Source of the DNA: Pseudomonas syringae
GTDB taxonomy: Bacteria > Pseudomonadota > Gammaproteobacteria > Pseudomonadales > Pseudomonadaceae
Direction: 5' to 3'
NCBI RefSeq assembly: GCF_001698815.1
Contig: NZ_LGSI01000058.1
Location: 1-64,000, forward strand
DNA: 64,000 bases
The notes beneath the pieces were generated by a model. It was not told the origin of the DNA. It made no database searches and saw nothing but the letters and a program-made list of their open reading frames with translations. Below, in pieces: positions 27,480 to 36,342 of this stretch. Position 1 is the stretch's first letter; each line of letters opens with the position of its first letter. Both the position numbers and the translations under genes were made by a program.

Positions 27480-28919
27480 TCATAACCCGGCTTGCGCGGT
27501 GTTCTGCGCAGCTCTCGGGAACACGTTACGTTTGCAAACCTTCGCCTCGATCTTCTGCGGTGCAGCACCCGCTTCCGGGCCCTGTACTTCCAGTGCGAGC
27601 AATTGCTGGTCAGCCCAGTCCTTGTCCTCGCGCAGTTCGAAGGAGAAGCGTCCGTCGGTATCGGATGTTTCCGGTTTTTCGATTTTCAGATCTTCGTGAC
27701 GGCCGTTCATGTACCAGAGCTTGGCCTGAAGGACTTTCACCGACGGGTCGGCATAACGAATGTCGATCTGATTGCTGCCGTTGCGGATGTCCTTGATTCC
27801 ATTCTTGCCATTGACCAACACTTCGTTGGTGCCCGGCTTGAGGGTGGTGCTGGCGCTCATGATGGCCGGCTTGCCTTCGCAGCCGTTATCCAGCAGCGAC
27901 ATCATCTGGCGATAGATGGTCTCCTGGTCCAGGCGGTACAACGGCGAGAATTCCCAGATCAGGACCTTCGGTGGACGCTTCTGGAAATCTTCACTGCCCA
28001 AGTACTGCAGCATCGAACCTTCCAGGCCACCGCCAGGGAACGCGACGTTCAACACGTCAGCGCCAATGTATTCCTGCAAGAAACCGGCAAAGTTGTAGTT
28101 CTTGCCACTGTGGCTGGTACCGACCAGGGTGATTTCCGGGTTGCCGGAATCGCCGAACAGATCGCCATCCGCCGCTTCGCCTTTAGGCTCGGTGGTGAAC
28201 TGATCCATGTACTGGACTGCATAAGTATTGCCGCATAGCTGCGCCGCCATGTTGTGCAGGGTGCCGGTCTTGCCCATGCGGCCGGAGACGTGGCTCTCGA
28301 ATTCGCGCTTGGGAATGCTGGCGTAACCTGGAACCTTCTTCACGGTTTCAGCAACGATTTTTGCCGTGCGCTGGGCGCCGTATGGCGTCCAGTGTTGGTC
28401 GCCACGGAAGTAGAAGTCGTGCGCCTGCTGCTCGTTGGTCAATGGCGACAGATCAGGCACCCAATAGCCCATCTTGCTGAAGCGACCGAGCATGGCCTGG
28501 TAGTTGGTCAGCGCTTTTTCATAGTCGAACTTGTCGCGTTCGGCCGGGAACAGTTTGTTGCGATCCACCAGGCCGCGCGTCGGCTGGTAAACCACTACCA
28601 GTTCCACACCTTTGCTCTTGAAGGCATCGTGCAGTTCTTTCATGCGACGGTAGCCTTCCGGCGTGGTGTCGAACTCGGTGCGCAAGTCTTCCTGGGTCCG
28701 GAACAGCCAGTCGCCCTGAGCCTGCACCAGCGTGGTGAAGTTCTGCTGATAGCGGGTCACGTAATTCTTGGCATCGTGAGCTTCAGGGCACAGGTTGCAG
28801 CAAGGCTCGGCGGTGAACGTCGGTGCCGTTGTGTCGTCGGCACGAGCACCGCCACTGATAGCGATCAGGGCTGCGGTCAGGCCGGACAGACTGAGTAACT
28901 TGATCAAATGTGCGTGCAT
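27480..28919 (-). CDS. algX: Alginate biosynthesis acetyltransferase/scaffold AlgX
   Basis: A 479-residue periplasmic protein with an SGNH-like catalytic half and a C-terminal carbohydrate-binding domain; it O-acetylates alginate and joins the secretion complex. The signal peptide ends GGARA. Cysteines lie in AEPCCNLCPEAHD. The Asp/His block GDQHWTPYGAQRTA is near residue 180 and the Ser block GTSHSGKNYNFAGF near 270. The C-terminal binding module spans about 350-470. It starts 13 bases after algG ends. Confidence 0.96.
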   Translation of the reverse strand: MHAHLIKLLSLSGLTAALIAISGGARADDTTAPTFTAEPCCNLCPEAHDAKNYVTRYQQNFTTLVQAQGDWLFRTQEDLRTEFDTTPEGYRRMKELHDAFKSKGVELVVVYQPTRGLVDRNKLFPAERDKFDYEKALTNYQAMLGRFSKMGYWVPDLSPLTNEQQAHDFYFRGDQHWTPYGAQRTAKIVAETVKKVPGYASIPKREFESHVSGRMGKTGTLHNMAAQLCGNTYAVQYMDQFTTEPKGEAADGDLFGDSGNPEITLVGTSHSGKNYNFAGFLQEYIGADVLNVAFPGGGLEGSMLQYLGSEDFQKRPPKVLIWEFSPLYRLDQETIYRQMMSLLDNGCEGKPAIMSASTTLKPGTNEVLVNGKNGIKDIRNGSNQIDIRYADPSVKVLQAKLWYMNGRHEDLKIEKPETSDTDGRFSFELREDKDWADQQLLALEVQGPEAGAAPQKIEAKVCKRNVFPRAAQNTAQAGL

Positions 28920-28932
28920 AAAAATATCTTCC

Positions 28933-30543
28933 TCAGTCCTGAAGTTCTGTCTGGCGCTCGACCGGGTCGATCAGCACGGCTTTCTTCTGGCGGACCAGCA
29001 AGTCGAGAATCTCGTCCTGGCGCTCGCCCAAGATGCCGTTGAAGCTGATGCCGTTGCTCTTGGTCGGTGCCAGCATCGCGACGCGATACAACTCGATACT
29101 CAAGGGCGAGTCGATGGACAGCGGGCCGGAGTTGTTGCCGGTCAGTTCACCGCCGACAACGATCAGCGATACTTTGGTATCGAACGGGTCAAGGTCGATG
29201 TTGCGGTCGGTGTCGCTCAGATCCTTGATGTGGCCGTAGACGCCCATCAGGCCGTTGGCCATGGCGACGTTCTCGTACAGCTTGATGTTCACGCTGTTAC
29301 GTACGCGGATGCCGTGACGACGGTTGGCAATCACGCGGTTGCCCCACAAGAGGTTGTCGCCGCTCTCGTACAAGGTGATACCGTCAGAATGGTTCTGATA
29401 GACCTCGTTGTACGCGACCAGATTGTTGCTGCTGTTACGGTCAAGGACCACGCCGGACAATTTGTTGTCGTGGCTCTTGTTGCGGAAAATGAAGCTGTCG
29501 TTCACCTCACGGGAAATGATGATTCCGTGCTTTTTCTTGGTCCCGTAGACGTCGTTCTCGGCAATGATCAAGCCGTGGGAACGGTCGTGGGGGTCAATGC
29601 CGTACACGATGTTGTCGCGATAGGTGTTGCCTTTGACCACGAAGTCTCGGGTTTCATAGCAATAGAAGCCGTACCACATGTCGGCGAACTCGGAGCCGAT
29701 GATCCAGCCAGTCGGTTCCGGACGCTTCATGACCTTGGCCATGTTCGGCGTGTATTGGGAAATACTCACGCCGTAGGACTTACTCTTGGAGTAGCCCAGG
29801 CTCGCCATCTTGCTGTTGACCACGTAAGTCTGCGAACCGCCCCACGACAACAGGAACGGACGGAACTCGTTCGGTGAGCGGAACGTGGCCAGGCCTTTGT
29901 CCGCTTCGCGCCAGCCATTCAACTGGGAATCAGACATGAACAACTTGCCCTCAACCACCAGGAACGAACCGCCTTCCTGGGACAGACGCAGCTCCTTTTT
30001 GGCGATTTCCAGGGTTGCATGTTCGGTCACGAGAATCGGCACGCGGGCCAGGAACACACCTGGCGACACTTCGTTCAGGTACTGCTTGGGTACTTTCTTG
30101 GCCAGGTCCTGCAGCGTGGCATAACCGTCTTCAACAACGATGGCCTGCGGGATGCCGCGTTGACGGGCTACCCATTCGGCCATCTTGTTGTCGCCACCGA
30201 TGAATTCCTTCAGACCGTTTTCCGCCATCATCCGGCCCATGCGTACTTTCGCCGGCTTGCCGCGCACGATTTTTTTCGCAGCGGCTTCGGCGGTGTAGCC
30301 GGTCAGGTCCGGCAGCTTGGGCTTGGCCATCATCAGCGGCTCAATGGGCGGGCTACTGATGGTGTAGGTCTTGGCCTGTTGCAATCCTTTAACGACCCCG
30401 GCCTTGGCTGGAGCGGTTGCAACCGGCGCACTGTTAGCCAGTACCACCGAGCTGCCGAGCAACAGCGCGCTGCTCAGCACTACGCTTTCCAGCAGGGCTT
30501 GTGGCCAGGCCCGTGTTCGCAGGTTGCTTGCTTGACTGTTCAT
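28933..30543 (-). CDS. algG: Mannuronan C5-epimerase AlgG
   Basis: A 536-residue periplasmic enzyme that converts D-mannuronate to L-guluronate in the nascent polymer. The signal peptide lies within the first 45 residues. The right-handed beta-helix (about 220-500) contains the catalytic DPHDRSHGLI block and repeated HG/N-rich turns (KHGIIISREVNDSF, RRHGIRVRNSVNIKL). The ATG at 30543 is preferred over a start nine codons earlier that runs back to the algE stop. AlgG also helps protect polymer from AlgL in known systems. Confidence 0.96.
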   Translation of the reverse strand: MNSQASNLRTRAWPQALLESVVLSSALLLGSSVVLANSAPVATAPAKAGVVKGLQQAKTYTISSPPIEPLMMAKPKLPDLTGYTAEAAAKKIVRGKPAKVRMGRMMAENGLKEFIGGDNKMAEWVARQRGIPQAIVVEDGYATLQDLAKKVPKQYLNEVSPGVFLARVPILVTEHATLEIAKKELRLSQEGGSFLVVEGKLFMSDSQLNGWREADKGLATFRSPNEFRPFLLSWGGSQTYVVNSKMASLGYSKSKSYGVSISQYTPNMAKVMKRPEPTGWIIGSEFADMWYGFYCYETRDFVVKGNTYRDNIVYGIDPHDRSHGLIIAENDVYGTKKKHGIIISREVNDSFIFRNKSHDNKLSGVVLDRNSSNNLVAYNEVYQNHSDGITLYESGDNLLWGNRVIANRRHGIRVRNSVNIKLYENVAMANGLMGVYGHIKDLSDTDRNIDLDPFDTKVSLIVVGGELTGNNSGPLSIDSPLSIELYRVAMLAPTKSNGISFNGILGERQDEILDLLVRQKKAVLIDPVERQTELQD

Positions 30544-30569
30544 CTCTCGCACTCCTTTCGCGGCTCGCA

Positions 30570-32069
30570 TCAGAAGCGCCAGATAACGTCGACGATGGCG
30601 CGGTGCATGTATTCATCTACGCCACTGTGATAAGCGTCGCCCGGCTTGAAGACACCGGCGCGCAGGCGCACCAGCGCCGAAGGCTCGTCCATCGACTGGC
30701 TCAACGCCGCCGGCAACAGGCCCTGCTTGAAGTACTTGGTCACGACCAGGTCCATTTCCTGACCCAGATCCTTGCGGCCGTCTTCCAGCGGCAACGAATC
30801 GAAGGTGTTGGTCGAGATGCCGTTTTCGTCGAAGTTCTCGCGATTCGGGTTCACGCCAGCGCCGCCGATACGGGCGTTGCCGTCGACACGACGAAACTTG
30901 TGATAGATCAGCGACGCATCGTAGTCGTCACGCAGCTGCCAGGAGGCGAACAGCGAGCCGGTTTCCACGTTGGCCATTTCGCCCTGGAACGCTTCACCGA
31001 AGCGATGCACGCGCGAGCGGGTACCGGTCCAGTTCGAACGGTTGCTTTCCAGGCCGTTCTGTTCGTAATTCTTGCTGGCGCGCGAGTACGCGGCGCCGAC
31101 TTGCCATTGCGGATCGAGACGGAAACGCAGGCCCAGATCGGTCGCCCAGCCATTGACGTTGCTGCTGGCCTTGTCGCCTGCCAGGTACTGATCAGTGGTG
31201 GTGTCATAACTGGTGGGGGTTTCGTCACGATCACCGGTCAGGTAAGTCAGGCTGCCCCAATAGTTGATCGGGTTGGTGTTGCGATAGTTGTAAGCATCGC
31301 TGTTGGCCTGCAGACCCAGCCAGGTCAGATCGCTCCGGGAAGTCTTATCCAGGTCGTCGACAACTTCGTTCTTGTCCTTGAGGCTGCCGCCGTCGTGGCT
31401 GTAATGGGCGCGCACGCCGGCCCAATGGCCAGGGGTCCACTGGTAGGCCACGTCACCGAACACATGCTGGCGATCCTTGTCTTTCGGATCCAGCTCGGTC
31501 AGGTCGGTGCGGTATTCGCTGAAGCGCTGGGCAGCGCCGACATCGGCACGCAACAGCGTGGTGTCGAACGCCCAGTTCACCGCTTCGATGTTCACGTCAT
31601 GCCATTGGCCGTCGTCGTTGCGCAGGCGCTGACGACCGACCTTGAGCATTTCGCCAGGGTACGGAGTAAAACCGCTGTAGCCGATCCAGAATTCACGCAA
31701 GGCCAGATAGCTCTTGTCGACTTCCCGCTCGCTGGCATTGCCGCGAGCCGTTTGGGTGCCGCTGCCATCGCTGGTGGCTTGTTCCAGTGGGTCAGTCTGG
31801 ATGGTGTCGGTGGCGGTCACCACCTGGCCCATCGCATAGCCACTGAAGTTACCGCGCTCGCCGTAAATCCATGGACGCACGTCGAGACCGATACCGTTGA
31901 CGTCGCCGCCGGAACGGGTGCCCAGGTCGCGGTCGTCTTCGGCCTGGCCGGTGATCTTCACTTCCAGACCAAAGTTCTTGTCTTCAGTCATCGCGGCCAA
32001 TGTCGGGGTCGCCCACAACAAGGTAAAGCCCAGGCCCATGCCGGCAGCCATCAGGGAATTCAGTTTCAT
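30570..32069 (-). CDS. algE: Alginate outer-membrane export porin AlgE
   Basis: A 499-residue 18-strand-type beta-barrel that lets alginate cross the outer membrane. A signal peptide (LMAAGMGLGFTLLWATPTLA) is followed by alternating aromatic strands. A basic constriction is suggested by the many Arg residues, and the protein ends HRAIVDVIWRF with a terminal Phe. The family marker RPWIYGERGNFSGYAMGQVV lies near residue 65. The start overlaps the algK stop by 4 bases (ATGA), matching the AlgK-AlgE partnership. Confidence 0.96.
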   Translation of the reverse strand: MKLNSLMAAGMGLGFTLLWATPTLAAMTEDKNFGLEVKITGQAEDDRDLGTRSGGDVNGIGLDVRPWIYGERGNFSGYAMGQVVTATDTIQTDPLEQATSDGSGTQTARGNASEREVDKSYLALREFWIGYSGFTPYPGEMLKVGRQRLRNDDGQWHDVNIEAVNWAFDTTLLRADVGAAQRFSEYRTDLTELDPKDKDRQHVFGDVAYQWTPGHWAGVRAHYSHDGGSLKDKNEVVDDLDKTSRSDLTWLGLQANSDAYNYRNTNPINYWGSLTYLTGDRDETPTSYDTTTDQYLAGDKASSNVNGWATDLGLRFRLDPQWQVGAAYSRASKNYEQNGLESNRSNWTGTRSRVHRFGEAFQGEMANVETGSLFASWQLRDDYDASLIYHKFRRVDGNARIGGAGVNPNRENFDENGISTNTFDSLPLEDGRKDLGQEMDLVVTKYFKQGLLPAALSQSMDEPSALVRLRAGVFKPGDAYHSGVDEYMHRAIVDVIWRF

Positions 32070-33475
32070 AGGGGTGCGTCCTCGCCGTCTTCTTTTTGCA
32101 GGGCTTGCATGGCCAGCGCGTTCTGGCTGCTGGCGCCCCGGACTTTTTGCTCTTGTTCCAGCAACCGTTGGGCTGCGGCGAGCTTTTCGGGCGGTAGTGC
32201 GGCGCTCAGTTGCTGCGCCAGATCGGTGGCTTGCGGCGTACCTTGCTTCAGCGCCAATTGGCTGAAGACCCAGGCATTGACCGGATTGGGGATCGTGCCC
32301 TTGCCTTGCGAGTAGAGCTGGGCGATGGCGTAGTCGGCACTGTTCTGGCCGCCGCGTGCAGCGATCAGCAGTTCGTCCACAGCCTTCTGTGGATAGACCT
32401 GGCCGAGGTAGCCCCGGCGATAGATCTGCCCCAGGTAGTAATGCGCGGCGATTTCCGAGCCCGCGGCTTTCTTGAGATGCTCTTCGGCTTTTTTCGAATC
32501 AGCCGGCACCCATTTGCCTTCGTAGTACAGCTTGCCCAGCAGCAGTTCGGCGCGGGGTTGATCCGCAGCGCGACCGTTGTCCAGGTATTCCATCATCTTG
32601 TCGACGTCGCCCAGATCGGGGAAGTCGTAGAGCAGTTTGGCCAGGGTGACCCAGGAAATCGGGTAGCCCGGCGCGACTTGCTCCAGCAATTGCTGGGCAG
32701 TTTTTTCGTCCGGGGTGCCAATCTCGGAGTCGCCAAGCACGCGGGCTACGCTGTCCACGCGCTGAGCGCCGACAGTGCCGATCGCGTAAGCGCTTTGCAG
32801 CTGCTTGATCAGCGCTGCCTGCTGTTCGGTCTGACCGCGTTTCTGGTACACGGTGGCCAGTTCGACATAGCAGATGTCAGTGGTGTTCAGCGCGGTCTTG
32901 CAGATGGTTTCGACTTCATCCAGATGCTGATCGTAAGTGCCTTGGGTGCGATACAGCAGCACTTGGGCCAGACCTGCTTCCGGGTAGCCGGCAGCGCGCC
33001 ATTCGCTGATCTTCTGCTGCGCGTTCACGTTGGGGAACGTGTGCGGGTATTGCAGATAGAGCATCGCCAGCGGCGTCAGAGAAGAAGTATCGCCATTGGC
33101 GAATGCCTTCTTCAGCAACTGCTCGGCTTCCTGGTGTTCAGCTTCGGTGGCATACGGTTTGGCAGCCAGCAGGCGGCCCAGACGCGATTGCGCCCGAGGC
33201 GAAGTTTCTGCGGCGGCGCGGTAGGTGGCTTCGGCCTGCTTGAGCAGGGCCGGATCGCGGCTTTCTACCTGAATATCGGCCAGACCGACCTGTGCATCGC
33301 TGTAGCCCAGGTCCGCCAGTTGCCGATAGTTCTGCTCTGCCAGGGCGGTGTCGCCGTTTTTCAGGGCTTCATTGGCCAGGCGTTGATCGGGCAGACCGGC
33401 ACAACCGGTCAGCGCGAAGGCAATCGCCAGGCTCAATAGCGTTGGGGTCGACAAGGTTCGTAGTGGGCTACCCAT
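32066..33475 (-). CDS. algK: Alginate secretion lipoprotein AlgK
   Basis: A 469-residue outer-membrane lipoprotein with TPR/Sel1-like repeats that helps place AlgE and bridges to periplasmic partners. The lipobox LTGC gives an acylated Cys at residue 25. Helical repeats run from about residue 35 to 430, for example DLGYSDAQVGLADIQ and IAAHYYLGQIYRRGYLGQ. The C-terminal stretch is Gln/Lys-rich. It lies one base after alg44 and overlaps algE. Confidence 0.96.
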   Translation of the reverse strand: MGSPLRTLSTPTLLSLAIAFALTGCAGLPDQRLANEALKNGDTALAEQNYRQLADLGYSDAQVGLADIQVESRDPALLKQAEATYRAAAETSPRAQSRLGRLLAAKPYATEAEHQEAEQLLKKAFANGDTSSLTPLAMLYLQYPHTFPNVNAQQKISEWRAAGYPEAGLAQVLLYRTQGTYDQHLDEVETICKTALNTTDICYVELATVYQKRGQTEQQAALIKQLQSAYAIGTVGAQRVDSVARVLGDSEIGTPDEKTAQQLLEQVAPGYPISWVTLAKLLYDFPDLGDVDKMMEYLDNGRAADQPRAELLLGKLYYEGKWVPADSKKAEEHLKKAAGSEIAAHYYLGQIYRRGYLGQVYPQKAVDELLIAARGGQNSADYAIAQLYSQGKGTIPNPVNAWVFSQLALKQGTPQATDLAQQLSAALPPEKLAAAQRLLEQEQKVRGASSQNALAMQALQKEDGEDAPL

Positions 33476-33476
33476 G

Positions 33477-34649
33477 TTAGAGACCCGCGGCCATGGCTTT
33501 GTCGATCAGCCAGTTCATCGAAGGGCCACGATCACTGGTGACTTCTACAGGGCGACCGGAAAGCGAGCTGTCCAGCACTTCGTCAGGCTTGATCTGCACG
33601 CGGATGTCGGTGGACAGATCGGCGTCGCTCAAGTTGGTGCTGCTGACGATTTGACCGGTACGGACCTTGTCTTCGCCTGCGACCTGGAAGTTCACGTGAG
33701 TGCCGGGTTTGACATCGTTGAACTGGCGATAGGTGAAGCGTGCTTCAACGTTGGCGGCCGTGTTACGCGGCACCAGTTGGAAGATCACCTGACCTTTGGA
33801 AGCGAACTGACCGTCCGACACCAATTGCTTGGCAACGACGCAATCGCACGGGCTGGTCAAAGTACCGGCCATTTGCTTGCCGTACAGCTCTTCGATTTTG
33901 GCAGGTTGCAGGTCGTCGCCGTTCAGGCTGCCCTTGAGCATTTCCAGCATGCTGGTGCTGAACGAAGCGAGCGGGGCGCCTTTGGCAATCGGGCCGTTGA
34001 CCTGAGCCAGGCTCTGGACGGTGCCTTCACGCGGCATGGTGACATCCATCGACGGCAAGGTAACCAGGCCAGCCGATGCGTGGCTCACAAAGTACAAGCC
34101 GTAGACGGTCTTGAAAATGAAACCGAATGCCGCCAGGCCAACAATGAAAATGCCGAGGCTGAAGGTCACTGCGCGCAGCCGCGCGAGGGCGCTCATGCCG
34201 CCGCCTTCGCCTTTGTTCTTGCGCGCCTTGGTGAAGTTGTCACGCTGCAAGGTGGCAAGTACTTCGCCCATGCTGACGATGTCGCCGCTCAGGTGCGAAG
34301 TGATCAGGTGGCGCAGGGTGGCGATGTCTTGCTGTTCCAGGTTCTGGAATTGGCAACCCACGCGGCCGGTAGAAGAGTCTACCGAACGGACCTGCATTTC
34401 GATGTCCATGGCCAGGCCAAGGTTGTCGATCAGAAATTGCAGGCGACCCTTGATAACTGAACCTGTGGCCAGGCGCAGATTGTTCGGGGCAACGAAACTC
34501 AGACCACCGGCCGACAGGTCTTCAACCTGGACCAGAGGCGCGTTGGGCTGGCCATTGAGCAGGCGCAGCTTGGCGGGAATCCGGATCCGCGCGTGTTGAC
34601 GCTGGGCTTCGGATTCATGGACGACGTTCGCATTCACGGCTGTATTCAT
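33477..34649 (-). CDS. alg44: c-di-GMP-binding alginate co-polymerase Alg44
   Basis: A 390-residue inner-membrane protein that switches on polymerisation when c-di-GMP binds. The N-terminal PilZ domain keeps the binding residues: R17 and R21 in RQHAR, and D44 and S46 in DLSAGG. One membrane helix follows (about 155-180, FSLGIFIVGLAAFGFIF). The periplasmic HlyD-like fusion domain (about 185-390) includes CDCVVAKQLVSDGQ. Together with Alg8 it forms the polymerase. Confidence 0.97.
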   Translation of the reverse strand: MNTAVNANVVHESEAQRQHARIRIPAKLRLLNGQPNAPLVQVEDLSAGGLSFVAPNNLRLATGSVIKGRLQFLIDNLGLAMDIEMQVRSVDSSTGRVGCQFQNLEQQDIATLRHLITSHLSGDIVSMGEVLATLQRDNFTKARKNKGEGGGMSALARLRAVTFSLGIFIVGLAAFGFIFKTVYGLYFVSHASAGLVTLPSMDVTMPREGTVQSLAQVNGPIAKGAPLASFSTSMLEMLKGSLNGDDLQPAKIEELYGKQMAGTLTSPCDCVVAKQLVSDGQFASKGQVIFQLVPRNTAANVEARFTYRQFNDVKPGTHVNFQVAGEDKVRTGQIVSSTNLSDADLSTDIRVQIKPDEVLDSSLSGRPVEVTSDRGPSMNWLIDKAMAAGL

Positions 34650-34690
34650 GGTTAATTTTTCCTACTTAAGCGATTAATCCGTGGGTCTGG

Positions 34691-36172
34691 TCAAACCATC
34701 GTCAACAGCACTGCGACGAAGATGGTGCCAGCCGAGAAAGTCATGGTTCGGGAGGACCATGTGTTGAACCAGCCCTGGAAACTGGCCATGTCACGGCTGA
34801 GTTTTGTGTCCTGACGAGTCCAGGACTGTCGGTCCAGGCGGAAGAAGACGTAGATCTTCATCAGCGCACCGACGATCTGGTTGTAATAAAGAATGATCGG
34901 ATAGGCAGGCCCGATCGTGTGCCCTGACAAGGACAGCATCAGGGTGAGAATCAGGCGGGTGATGCCGATCCACAGCAGGTACATCAGGATGAACGTCACG
35001 CCATACTTCATGCTGGCGATGATCGCGACCGTCAGGCCGAGGATTGATGTCCACATGGACACCCGCTGATCGAACAGCACGACGCTGGTGAACAGACCCA
35101 GGCGACCCATGCCCAGGCCCAGTGCCCGGGAGTTCTGCCGCAGGTTATTGCCGTACCAGCGATACATCAGTTTGCGGCTGGCCTTGATGAAGCTCTTTTC
35201 CGGCGGATGCTCCACGGTATTGATAGCGGCATCCGGGACGTAGAACGTGTCGTAGCCCAGGCGCATCAGGCTGAACCAGCTGGACTTGTCATCGCCGGTG
35301 AGAAACTTGAACTTGCCCAGGCGCCAGTGAGTGAGCGAATCGCTCTCGACGTCGGCAATGAATGCCGGGTCGGTCACGACCGAAGCACGAAACACCGACA
35401 TACGGCCGGTCATGGTCAACACGCGCTTGGACAGCGCCATCGAGCACATGTTGATGTGACGCTGGGCGAAACGCAGCTTGTGCCATTCGCTCATGATGTA
35501 GCCGCCGCGCACTTCGCAGAACTCGTTGGTGGTCAGGCCGCCGACATTGCCGAACAGCTGGAACCAGGGCACGGTCTTGCGCACGACGCCTTCGCTGAGC
35601 ACGGTATCGCCATCGATCACGGCAACTACAGCGCGGTCATCCGGCAAGTGCCGGGAAATAGCGCGGAAGCCGAAAGCCAGGCCGTCACGCTTGCCGGTAC
35701 CGGCGATGCGCACGAAGTCCAGCTTCACATGCGCAGGCGGATTGGCCTTCTCCCACATCGCCTTGACCAGCAGCTCATCGGACATTTCCACCAGCGAGCA
35801 GACGATCGTGGTCGGGAAACCGCATTCAATGGCTTCGCGAATCACCGAGCTGTACACCTGCGCCGTGGTCAGCGCATCGATACGAAAGCTGGTGACCATC
35901 AGAAACACATGGGACGGGTCCGCGGATTTGCCGAGCTTGCGAACCTTGCGGCGCAAGTGCGGGTAGACCACGTACAGAAACAGCATGCCGCGCAAGAAGT
36001 GCGTGGCACCCATCGAGTAGCGCCAGATACCAACGGCGCCAATCAGGAAAATAAAGTTCTTCGACTCGGCGTCGAAGATACTTGTAGGCAGCGCCAGAGC
36101 GAGGCCCATCAATAAACTCAGGTAGAACAGCCAACCGGCGGCCTGTAAAAGGCCGGTCTTTAGCCTGTGCAT
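34691..36172 (-). CDS. alg8: Mannuronan synthase Alg8
   Basis: A 493-residue inner-membrane GT2 glycosyltransferase that polymerises GDP-mannuronate. N-terminal helices (AAGWLFYLSLLMGLALAL and more) precede a cytoplasmic GT-A domain (about 100-380). That domain has the metal DxD-type VAVIDGDTVL, an acceptor block VESDSLTHWRLG with LTGDDKSSW, and a C-terminal RKLMYRWYGNN block in the QxxRW position. More membrane helices follow. The ATG at 36172 opens MHRLKT as in P. aeruginosa. Confidence 0.97.
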   Translation of the reverse strand: MHRLKTGLLQAAGWLFYLSLLMGLALALPTSIFDAESKNFIFLIGAVGIWRYSMGATHFLRGMLFLYVVYPHLRRKVRKLGKSADPSHVFLMVTSFRIDALTTAQVYSSVIREAIECGFPTTIVCSLVEMSDELLVKAMWEKANPPAHVKLDFVRIAGTGKRDGLAFGFRAISRHLPDDRAVVAVIDGDTVLSEGVVRKTVPWFQLFGNVGGLTTNEFCEVRGGYIMSEWHKLRFAQRHINMCSMALSKRVLTMTGRMSVFRASVVTDPAFIADVESDSLTHWRLGKFKFLTGDDKSSWFSLMRLGYDTFYVPDAAINTVEHPPEKSFIKASRKLMYRWYGNNLRQNSRALGLGMGRLGLFTSVVLFDQRVSMWTSILGLTVAIIASMKYGVTFILMYLLWIGITRLILTLMLSLSGHTIGPAYPIILYYNQIVGALMKIYVFFRLDRQSWTRQDTKLSRDMASFQGWFNTWSSRTMTFSAGTIFVAVLLTMV

Positions 36173-36241
36173 AATCTGTATCCCAAAGTCAGTTGCAAGC
36201 CTCAAGCCCCCGGTTTCAAACGCGGGGCTGGACAGGGAACC

Positions 36242-36328
36242 GTTGGAGCGAAACTTGCCCGCGAATGAACGTTGCGCGGTATGAAGACCGTCCGCGTCGT
36301 TCCCTTCGCGGGCAAGCCTCGCTCCTAC
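36242..36328. repeat. REP doublet between algD and alg8
   Basis: GTTGGAGCGAAACTTGCCCGCG and the inverted CGCGGGCAAGCCTCGCTCCTAC-type arm occupy the 170-base gap. The transcript would carry this hairpin directly after the first operon gene. Confidence 0.85.
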
Positions 36329-36342
36329 AGCTTGCGGCTGAT

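Noticed and set aside
30501..32315. 604-residue plus-strand open frame
   Set aside because: Antisense to algE and the algK 3' end, with no domain pattern.
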